A stretch of 64,000 nt of DNA, from contig NC_060017.1 in assembly GCF_021134715.1 (NCBI RefSeq), forward strand, positions 6,634,001 to 6,698,000, read 5' to 3'. Shown piece by piece: positions 49,901-61,900 of the stretch (position 1 is its first letter; every line of letters starts with the position of its first letter). The notes beneath the pieces were generated by a model. That model made no database searches. It worked only from the letters and a program-made list of their open reading frames with translations, and was not told where the DNA came from. The position numbers were made by a program, and so were the translations under genes. The DNA is from Daphnia pulex (lineage: Eukaryota; Arthropoda; Branchiopoda; Diplostraca; Daphniidae).

Positions 49901-52900
49901 CCTTCGACGCACACAATAGAATCTCTTCAAATAATATTGGCCGTTATTTATCACTGGCAACAACAGCAAAAACGCTGCACATTTCCACGGCCAGGCTCTT
50001 TGCTAGAGGAAAAAAAGAAGATTCTTGGTAATCCTCCGCCTGCAGCTAATCGAGCGCCCAAATCCCAAAAGAAAAAACCGACCCAGCGCGTATTACCCCC
50101 TTTCCGTAAAAAGAATAAGCTAACGGCCAGCGAATAGCAGCAGCAACAGAAGAAGAAGAAGCTTTTTGGCTCGTTGCTCAAGACTATCTTCCAAGTCTGT
50201 GGGGATGAAAAATCGAGTCGGAGAGAAAAAAAATAAATAAAAAAAAATAAAATGGGCACACACAGACGGGACGCGGAAGGGACCGCAGTCAACAGCAAAC
50301 CAAAGAAGAAAAAAAAAGTCAGTGACGGAGCTTTGTCTTTCAGTTACGCAACGTATATAGATTATAAGCTCTAATGTAAAAAGTAAAGGTTTTTACCAAG
50401 AACATCATCATCATACATCATCCCACAACATTCGGAACCGTTTTTTTTTTCTCTCTTTATTTCCATAAAAGAAGCTGGTCCCGAAACAGCAGATGAACTA
50501 GTTCTGCTGCTCGGGAGTCAGCGCAATTACCCGAAATCGTAAAATAAAATGTCGATAAAATGCACATCAAGTTGGCGATGTAAACAACACACATTGTATA
50601 CTACATTTACTACACACACACAAGTGTGTCTAAAAATGTCCTTTAAAAAAAATATATTTTCTCGTTTTCTCTTTTTCAAGAAGAAAATGTCAACGTGTCG
50701 AGAGAATCAAAAGAGAACACCTATAGAAAAGAAAAGTCAGAGAAAAATAAGACACGTCGGTCGCGTTGTTGGCTGTCGAATGGTGGTGGTGGTAGTGGTG
50801 GTGGGGAGAGCGACAGCCATTCCAGCGGATTAAGCTCGTATTGAAAAGAAGAACTGGCGCGGCCGCTCGAGCGAAGGCGAGCACGCGTGAAAAATCCAGT
50901 TGGGAAAGTTTTTCCCATTTGGGATCGGGTTGGAAATGTTCAAAGATGAAGGAGAGGGGGGAACCGGTTCGTCTATATGGGGTATATATGTATATGTGGT
51001 GGCGTGGTCAATGTGTCCACCTGCAGCGTCGGTTCTCACACCAACAGACAACGCGCATAGCCAGCGTGTTTGTGGTCTGCACACGAGAGACGCGTCACAT
51101 TTTTTAAAAAAGACGCCGCCGTTCCCGGCCGACCCCAAAGAGTTTTTACCTGACACGGTATATACATTGTGTGTGCGGTGCCAACCATTTACCGAGTGTG
51201 TGTTGTGCAGGAGAGAAAAGCTCGCAATAATAGGCATGCATCACATGTTTGCTGCTGCTGCTATAAAAAGACTCCCAAGTGGACGCCAGCAGCAGCAGCA
51301 GTAGCGCGATGCGGGGGGAGAGAAAAATAAAACCGGTGTCGACTACGGAATGTGTCCGTCTTCTCATCTCTTTTTTACACGTGTCACACGTTCTCCCGTA
51401 TTTATTTATTTATTGAATGTCCAACGGGAGAAAGAGAGAGAAATGAAAAGCGGACTAGACGCACGTAAGTTGAGAAATTGATGGCGCAACTAATTCAGAA
51501 ATTTAAAAAAAAAAAATTTTCAAATGTTAATCATTCAAAAACCTGACAAACACACCAAATAAAAATATTAGACGTTTTATAGCGCTGCATATGGAGTGAT
51601 GGTGATGATGATAAAATGTCCGCATTTCTCTCTCTCTCCCGTTTGATTCATTATGTTACGAGCTATATTATTAGAAAGTCTCGGAGACCAACCGCGAAGA
51701 TCTTTTTATTTCCCATCTTTTAACGACCTTAAAGGTGGGAAATCCCTTCCGGAGGTGAGGTCCTTTTTATTTTTTTATTTCGATTTGATACTCTTAGGCC
51801 TACCCCATAAATGTTTTGAATACGCAAAGGGGGTTTGATCCACGACATTATGATGATGTGCTAGCTCGTCTCTTTTTTTGATTTCATTGAAACAAATTTT
51901 GGTGTTATTTCATCCCACATGGTTTATCTGCTTAGAGAATAATAAATAGGATACAAGGACACGATGGGATGTAATAAAAAAAAACGGCATCGGCAAAGAT
52001 TCCCCAAAACAGCGACAAACGACGGGCCCAGACCGCCGCGCGTGCAACACGATAAGCAGGTGCCAGTGACGGGGCGAAGGTCACTGGAACGAACCATTAC
52101 GACTGAAACGGACCGAATCGGACCGACCGGACACCCACATACAATCCCAGATAATAAAAAGTCGTAAAAAAAAATCCCAACAAGTATTGGGTTTAAAGGG
52201 AAATGCCATAAGTACCGCCGATGGTCTTCCCGCAAGAGGGAACGAAAAATTAAATTCTAAAAAAAAAGAAGAAGATGGCGTCAAACGCGAATGCAACTCA
52301 CCAGAATCAAGATCAAAAGCAGCGACATCATCCTGAGAGCGTTGCTGGTGTCGGCCGAGTAGAACTTGTTGAGCCACAATTTCGGTCGGGCAGTCGGCGG
52401 TAGCAGCGGTGACGTCATATTTCTCACGAAAAAAATGTTTTTTTCAACAGCCACCGACAATGATGACGACGGTCAAGTCGAGATAGACGCTGCTATTTAT
52501 AAGCGACGCAATAGTTTCCAGCAGCTAGTTGCCACACACACACACAGACACAATCAGAATAATACCACAAGAGACACCACCCCTTTTTATGAGATTCTCC
52601 AGGAAGGAATTCCAGCGGAGGACTACACCCTTTTCTTCTATTCTTTTTGTTTCGTTCAACAAATTCAGAAGGTGCCTGGACAACAGTTCCTTTGGGGACT
52701 CGTTGAAATTCTTCTGTAGGTTGGTCTCTTACGAGGAGAACCTCTTGTTCAACAGATGAAAACGCCGGTCAAACGTGCCAGGCCGGCAACAAACACACCG
52801 GCACACACGAAAAAGAAAAATGTTCAAAAGTTTCAAAGTGATGGAAACACGATCCCAGCAGCGTCCGACGACGTCTATAGGAGGAAAACGAAGCGGTTCG

Positions 52901-55900
52901 GTCGGTTAGGTTTTGGCGGGTCCAAACGATTTAGATCCTGGCCTTCATCATAAACAAATAGACACACACACATAGTGAAGAAGAAGAAGAAGCCGGGCGC
53001 TTCTTCCTATATAAGACACTAACTGTCTGAAAGACTAAAAAAAAAAGTCTGGCACGCTCTTTCATTCTCTCATCCTCGCTCATTCTTCTTCCGAAGAAAA
53101 AGAAAAAGAAGAAGCTAAACAAGTTAAAGGTACATAAGGGGGTTTTCTCTCTCTCCTAACCAGCCGCCACAACGATCATCTATACATACACACAGAACCC
53201 TTGAAAGCTGATGGTCCGCTTTGAAGGGGGAGGAAATGACGGATCGTTACCCCCATCAAACTGATAAGGGAGCAAAAGAAGAAAAAATATCAAAAATAAA
53301 AAGAGAGAGCAGATCAATTCATCCCGTTGGCTCCTCTCTTTACATGCACATCGCCCTGTATTTATATCTTTAAGCTTTTCGTTCGTTCGTTCGGTTATAA
53401 TCCCGATGAAAACCACAAGTGTGTGGATGGTCAAACTTCCCCCCGGGGTCAATACATCAGATTGTTTTGATTTCCAACCTCGTTCGCTCCATCTCGTTTG
53501 TCCGTTCATATCGTTTGAACGATTATTATTTCTGCTTTTCCCAACAAAACCCAAAAACAAAAAAAAAAATAAAAAAATAAACACGTCGTTCAGATCCTCA
53601 ATTTCCTTGTTCTTCTTTTTGATGAACGGGTCCGTCCGTGAAAGTTTTTTGTTTTGGTGGGCAATGCCCGTGGCCCACTTTATTCCGATTGTTTCTATAT
53701 CGCCGCCCTCTAGTCTTTTCAATTCTGGCTCGATTGATAGGCCTATCACGACGAGGTGGCAAGGTGAACGAGTGATGAGGATGGACACACACACCAAAAA
53801 AAAAGGGTTTTCCTCCTCCTATGTGTTTAAGACTTAAAAAACCCCCCCTGAAAAAATCGAGTCGAACTATTTATGACGGCGATGGGGAGGCCCTCGGAGC
53901 GGATGATAACCCACAACCCACTAGCTAGACATAACGATTATTTCCCCCAAAAAGACAAAACACGAACACACACCCAGAAAACCAAGAAAAAAAAAAGTTC
54001 CTCTTCTTCTTCTTAGCTCTGGGCCACCACCAGCCCACCACCACACACGGGCCCCTAATAGAAGTCAATGAGGGGATGTTATAGCGGCCGTATAACACAC
54101 GCAATAGCGCAGGATAGGGCGACAGCACAGGATAGCGATACACACACACACACACACACCGTGGGATGGAGCAAGTGACGGGCGTGTTAGCTAGTGACAG
54201 CACAAATAAGAGGGAATGGGGTCTCTATCTTTTTCTCGTTTCTTCTTTCTTTCTCTTTTCTCCGTTTTCTTGACACTTGTACTAAACGAAGGCATTTTCG
54301 ACACCAAGACAAAGGCAGAGAGAGAGAGAGAGTATCGTGCATGCCAAGAGACAGAATACTCTTAAGCGACTTGAATAAATGTCTTTAAAATCAAATCCTT
54401 TGACTTTGAAGGGAGGAAAAGAAAGAAGAAAAATACCCAAGAGAACATGGAAAGTGAGAAGTTAAATCAACAAGCTCTCCCCGGCCATCCGAGTCCGTCG
54501 CGGTGGTAATGGAACGACTCATTCCGTGGCCATTTTGATTTTATTTTACCCCAACAGATAAAGAAGAAAAAATAAATAACTTCCCCATTCGTTTTTTCTT
54601 TCTCTTTTTCTCTCACCTCATCTCTCTGATGGCTTTTCGAGGTGTAACTCAACTACAAGATATAAAAAAAGAAAAAAAAACCACCCAATGCCAACATGTG
54701 TGTGGGTCTAGCTCTCCAGAGGGGATAGGTATATATCTGCCGGTAGCGGGCGGGAGTTATATAGCCTCTTCGTGTGTGATGATGATTACAGCGGCAACAG
54801 CAGTTTTTACCCTAACAGTCTAACCCCACCTTGGCATTCTTCTTCTTCTTCTTCAAACAAAAAAACAAAAAACACAAATGACTGTCACCCACGCTCTTAG
54901 CCGAACCTCAAAGGGTCAAGGTGGGATGGACGAAAAAGAGTCACACCTAAACTTTCGTGGGTTTTTTCTCAAAAGTTTTAAAATTCTCAAAGTCGATGAC
55001 TTAATCCCAAAGATTTAATTTTTTAAAAATATCTGACTGTGTCGACGGACGGAACCGAGTCTGGTAGGGAATGAGACGAGCGTGAAAAAACGTAGCGGCG
55101 TGAGAACAGATGAACTATAACGTCCACAACATATATATTTCCTTCCTTTTACTTGTGCTGCGCAACCCTCCACCCAAGCTCTGACCGAATCGCTGGGGTT
55201 GTTGACAGCTGTGTGACTGTGATGTGGTATGAAGAACGAGCCGGGCTCGTCCACCAGCACCGAGGCGAGAGATAGATATCTCTTTTGCTTTCGTTTGTCA
55301 GTGGCGGGTAACACACATGAATCGCCGAGTAATACACAGCAGCAGCAGCAGCAGCGGAGGAGAGAGAGAGAGAGAGGGAAAAGAGGCCAAGACCGAGCGA
55401 ACCGAGAATGAAAAAGTGAGCTAGACATGCCAGCGTGTCAGTTGCGATTTTTCTTCACTTGACAAAACAATTCCAATTATTTTGCCAACATTTTTCTACT
55501 TCAGATAAAATCAATTCATATTTTTTCTATGTAACTCGCATAATCTCGATGACCAAAAATAGAAAAAAACAATTTGTTGTGTTTTTTGTTACCACGGAAG
55601 GCTTTTAGAGGCGATCGATATCCACGACGACGACGACGACGACGATGGAAAAACCGAAAACAAGATGAAAGATAAAAAAAGGAAAAAACCGGCGAGAAAA
55701 GAATGTACGAAAGTCACACCACAGCGAAGAGTATTACTACTTAAGACGGGGGCCGATTACGATCTGTTCACACAGCAGCTAGAGGGCTACCAGAAAAACC
55801 AAAATCTCTAAAATGGGGGGAAAAAACAAAACACAGACGAAAGGAAGAGAAGCAACTCTTGACACGACACGAGCCGGTGTCACACTGACTGCTAGCCGGG

Positions 55901-58900
55901 CATCGGCACGCTCTTATCCCTCCCTATATAGCGGATCGGAGCGGAGTGAGAGTGCCCTTCGGTTAGTGCATAGGGAGAGAGAGAGACACACAGTCTTCTT
56001 GTTTGGCTTGTATCTGAAAAGAATGGATGGCACTGCCAGAGCACAACAACAGCACACGGGAGCAAAAAGAGGCGGAGGAACCAAGAAGAGCTAAAAGTTG
56101 CCGACCGCGAGGGAAAAGCGCGCACACACACACAGACGAACGCACGCAAACGCCGCGCTGCAACTGAAATGAAAGAAACTTGGGCCCGGCCAAAAGTCCA
56201 ACCCGAAAAGGCGACGGTGGCGCGTTGGGCGGCGGCGACGGCGGCTCACGCATTTTTCAATCTTTCTTTTTCTGATTCCGGCATTTTTGTTTCACACTTG
56301 CGGCTTAATCAGATGCGCTATAATATCGAAAGCTGATGGCATCATTCACGGAGCGTCAAAGTGTTTAAATCGGCAATCGAGAAAGACTTGATCAAAGTCG
56401 AAACACTTGGAAGAAGAAGGTCCGGTCGGTCGGCGATGACGCGATCCGGAGTCCCCCCCACTCCGGATGAGAAGTGGATGAAAAAGAAGAAATTCGAAAC
56501 GGAAAGAAGCCGTGTGTCGCCTCGTTTCCATCGCTATCTTTTTGAGAGAAGAAAAAGAAAAAAAGAATGTTCGATAGATTTGATTTCCGCGTGTGTGTTT
56601 GTAAGGCGAGGAATCTCTTGGTAACTTGTTTGTTTGTCTGCTGCTCCGGGTTTCAATGAGAATGAAAGAAATATTGAAAAGCCACTAGAAAACGAAGAGA
56701 GAGAGAGAGAAAGAAACAACAACAAACTCAACAGCAGCAGCAAAGAAAGAATCTCTGGAGAGCTGTTTACTTCCGTAACGTTTTGGGGTCCGCACAGCGC
56801 ACGCACGCACGAGAGAGAGAATTTGGGTATGTTTTGGAGCGTCTGCGATCGGATAGGACCGTCGACGAGTATACTATACGGTAGTGTTTCATGGCGTTTG
56901 TGTCAGATGAAATGATTCATAAATCATTTCCGAAAGAGAAAAAGAGCATCATCCTCTCCCTAAAATGGAGAATGAGTTACATCATTTCTCTCCAACCCCC
57001 CCTCACCATTTGGCCTCTGATTCGCTAGGTTTTTCTTCATTGTGTCAACTTATTCAAATAAGGTCCGTGGGCTCATTTTTCATCCGATTTCTCCCATTTT
57101 CTTTCATCACTCAAAAAATAGAAAGAAGAAACACACGTACGGAAAGGTTGACGTGTGTATATAGCCCTACTGGCCGGCCGGCCGGTGTAGTAGCCGGCCA
57201 AGTTCCAAGTTCAGTTTGACGCATACCAAACAGGCGAACGAATACCAAATGCCAGCGTATCCGAATAAAAAATTCCTGTCTTCAAGCCGCGGTATATGGC
57301 CGTAATAGAAGAGTTATAAATGTGGGTGCGACAAAAATTGATTGGAACATCAAAAGGAAATAATACCATAAGCTTGGCATCACTATGCAAACTAAAGAAA
57401 GAGAGAAAAGAGAAAAACGCCATTAGGGAAGAAGCCCCAAGAAAATATTCAACGATTCGCATTTTAGCTTTTAGGATTCCACTCTTGCGTCATTCTTGGT
57501 TCCTGCATGACGTGTTTTCTCTTCCCCCTTTTTTTTCTCATCGAAACAACCAAAAAGGGATAAACAAAAGAACAAAAGAAAACAACAAAAAACAGTTCCC
57601 GAAACAGACATGCAAGTCGGAATCAAATGAGGAATTCGTCACTGGTAGTCGCTTTAGCTGAGCGATGGTGGTGGTGGGTATTGGCGGCATTGCGTGATGT
57701 CGCCCAACACATTCACCATCACTCACTGCGGAAATCCGTTGGTCGATAAAAAAAAAATAGAAGAAGAAGAAAAATTTCAATTCTTTTTTGGGAAGTTTTT
57801 CTTGTTAAGTGAAGGGACGACTAATCCGCCGCGGTTGATAAAAAAACGGGGGACCGTCAGTCCCGGCGACAGGAAAAATAAATAAAAATAACCGAAAATA
57901 CACACATGTACTATACTGGGGGGGGTGTATATATATAATATGCATATATGTATGTCGGAGGAGGATGAAGTCACCATAAACGCCGTCACGTTTCTATTTT
58001 TTTTCCCGTCGAATAAAGACGACGGTGATTCACGTGGTGGTGGTCGGAGTATTTCGCCAACGGAGGGGACGAGATCGGGACGTGCGGAGTTTGATGCAGA
58101 CATCGAACCAAATAAGGCAGACGAGATAGTGTGGAGTGGGGGGGCAACAGCCAAGTAATAATAACACAATGCCCAAAAATTCAAACATTTCTATAAGGAG
58201 TGTCTTCCCCAATTGACTTTCAAAAGGTTATCAATAAGAATTCAAAAGTAGACAAATTCCCATGTAGACGCCAATGCAAAATTTTTTGGCGGACGTCTCT
58301 ACCCAATCCCCCCACACACAAACACAAATCACGGGGTATAGACATGGGCGGGCATACATCATCTCCCGACGACATTGTGTAACCGGCACTGACAGCCCAG
58401 CTAAAACTGGAACACGAAATCGATTCTTTACTTTTCTTCTCCCTTTTTCTTTTCTTTTTCTTTTTCCCCTTCAAAACTTTTTATTTTTTTAAATTTTCCC
58501 AAACCGGCCGCCGACAGACACTCGCCGAGAGAGGGTCCTTCCAAATCCCGACATTTTTGAAGCTCCCCAATATTTATCGACGCATTTATTTATTTATTTA
58601 TTTACAATGTAAACCTACTAGCTGCTCTCTCTTCTTTAGCTTTTTCCACTTTGACGGGCGACTCGACGACAAGATACCACAAGCGCCACAGCCAAAGAAA
58701 CGAACAAAAATAAAAATATAAAAAAATTAATAATAAAAATAATATTTCCCCCCAAAAAAAACCAGTTCTCCAGTTCCGTTTCGTTGGGATAACACACGAC
58801 AAGAAATTATAAAAGGCGGGAGTTAAATAAAAAAAAAGGTAACGAAAATAAAAAGAAAGGCTCGGTGGTTTTTCAACGGAAAAAGAATTGGATAACTAGG

Positions 58901-61900
58901 AAAAATGTCCGACTTTTCATTTCACGTGGAATGCCGAAAACAAATGGAAACTGACGAGGTTGAAACGACGCAGTGTGTGCGATCTCATGGGCGATAAATA
59001 AGAAAATGGCCGAGAAACACGGCGGATACAAATCGAAAATCATCAATATTGTTTGGGTTACTTTATTATGATTTTCTTGTCGGGAATCAAAAATGTAAAT
59101 AAAATCGTTACCAAGAGAAAATAAACAACAAACAAGAGGAACAATTTATTCCACAAGGTCGGGGGACACAACTGACCATGAGCTTTTGTTGTTATTTCTC
59201 TCTCTTTCTCTCTCTCTCTCTTTCAACTAAAAAGTTGAAATTGTCGCCGGTCAATTTCAGAGAGTCTGCGTGTTGTGTTATCGTCCCGCGCTCGTTACCA
59301 GAAGATCCCGTTTCTCTCTTTCATTCTGAAGGTCTGACATACACACACACACACACACAACCACAACGGATATTATTCACGACGGTATCGTCTTACATCA
59401 CGCAAGAGAAAAGGAATCGGGAGAAAAAAAATATACACCCAGGAGGGAGGCCCAGCAAAAGAGAAAAGGGGAAAAAAAGAGGTTCATCATTCGACTCGAT
59501 GGAATAAAAAAGTTTTGGGGTTAAATTTCTTTCGACCCAGTGATTTATTCCTGATTGAATGAGAGCTCCCCCCCCCCCATAGATGAAGCAATCAATTACT
59601 ACGAGGACCAATTTTCGTTTGGGGAAAATTACGTTCGTGATCTCGGTTGATTGCTTTGAGCAATTTAGAAAGCGGAAGGTTAAATCCAAATGTTGTTGTT
59701 GCACAAAAGTTTGTTTAGACATTAAGTCACGTCAAAAAATAAAGGTTTTAAATGCGCGTAATTATCTTTCCAATGTGAAAATGAGACCCGACAAAGACGG
59801 AAATAGCGCAGCGCACACGATCCTTCAAAACGAAAACGACTGGCATTTTTGGATTTTTATGGCCTTTGATGGTCGCACAATCTAGCGGGCATCCGGCGAA
59901 CTGGCTATATAGCGCTCCGCAAAAAAAAAAAAAAAAATCCGAGTTTAAGTGGCGTCAGACAGTCGGTGAAATGTCACGCTAGGACGTTATGATCTCTTTT
60001 GTCACAGCTACAAAGAAAAAAAAAAGAAAAAAATCCCGAAATGAATGGGACAGGAGCCACACACAAAGAGTGCAGACCCTCCTTCTCGTGCCATAATCTT
60101 GTTTATTATTATTGCCGCGGTGGCCAGCCTCCGCGAAATGACTGCTCCATAATAACTCGATGGGCGGCCAAATCCGTGTGTCCTTACTGCCAGATCGACC
60201 ACGGACGACGACGACAAGGAATTCAAAAATGTTTAAAAAAAAAAGGATCCAGAAGGAAAAGAGAAAATGAAATAGAATAGAATAGAACAAGATAACATTT
60301 GCCCACATACCATGAGACGGCGCTAAATAGCGCAGCTGTCTCGTTTCGACCGCGTTGAGGATTTGCGATCCGCACAATTTGGGTTTCTTCATTCTCGACC
60401 CACCAAAGAGAAAAAGAAAAATAGCAACTTGCCAAGAATAGTTTCGACTTTATTATCTCTCTGTCTCCCTTTGAACCGTTTCACAAGAGTCGCTGCTGCC
60501 TCTTGGCTCGAGCTATTCTATTGAATGGACAAATTAAATTGCGTTTTCCCGCGTGCCGCATTCACGCATTATCCCTTATTAGAGGTGAAATCGTAAGCGA
60601 TACCAAATCTGGCATTGTCCCGCTTTTTTTGATGGGCCGTTTCCCCCCCCCCCAAAAAAAAATTGATATCCAATTAATTTCCATTCCGATACTGGCGCGC
60701 TCTATAAAAGGTGTGGCTCCAGATATGAGAGAGACCCCTCTGCAGCAATAACCCTCGCCCCAGTTGTCTTCGGTTAGTCTAAAAAAGACTAACAAAGCAT
60801 TCATTCTATAGTCCGGATAGAATATAATAAGTCAAGAGAAAAGTGAGGGGGAATCAAAAAAATCTGTCCGTCCGTCCGAATTACACAATAAGATCGTGTG
60901 AAATCAAAAGAGACGAAGCGAGAGGGGACGCGCTGGCTGATCATTGAAATGAGGATGCCCCGTTTGTGTCTGGCGGTCTCCCACCTCTGACCCTCCACCA
61001 CCCTGGAAAGATCAGATCACGCCCAATTTACCAGGCATACAAGAAAATACAAAAAAGAAAAGGAGGCCGCGCATGGACAAATATATAGGTCTCTAGGTAA
61101 ACTGGAGGGCTATACTCGATGAATTCTGACGTGAGCTTTTTTTCCAAAAGCTAACAATGCGAGTTACATTAGTATTTATGTAGAGTAGAGCGAGGGTCAA
61201 AAAAGAAGAAGTGCAGAATGCGTGGGGCGTTTCAACACTCTCGAGCCAATAGACAGCTGCTCCTGTCTTCTTTTTTTGTTGAACTACTGAGGGTCGCATA
61301 CCCCACAAATAAGATCGCGTGTACATATAAAAGTCTGTGCCCAGTTGAGATTAGACTGACTTTCGCTCCCTCCTGCGCTCATCTCTTCTAAACCTCCCCC
61401 CCACCACTCCATATATTGTTCAATCCAACAGGCTATACTCTGCCGTTTCAATTACACGGGGACCGAGTGTTGTTCACCCTACGCCATTTTCGCCATCTAT
61501 TTTTAGACAAAATACTTTTCTCCGCCAGTGAAAGAGAGAGAGAGAGAGAGAGAGAGACGGTCTTTACTGTTTTTACGATCCAACTAGAGAGAGGGGGTTG
61601 ACATTCGCCTGCATTTATGTCCAATAGCGAGTGATTAACCCCTTTTTTTATTTGATTTTATTTGTATCTTTCTTTTTATTTTATTTTTTTCTTGAGCTTT
61701 TTAAACTTTTACGGACTGGGCCAGGACATCTGCCATAACAAACATTGTGAGCGGCCTTATCCGTGAGCGGTATAAGGCTGGCTCTTTTTTCTTTTGGCGC
61801 CCATTCAAAAAAAGCAGATTGGACGGAATTTCTCCAATCTCTCTCTCTCTCGTTTCTTTTATGGCTTTAGTATATGCGGGGGTATATTCTTTCACACACA

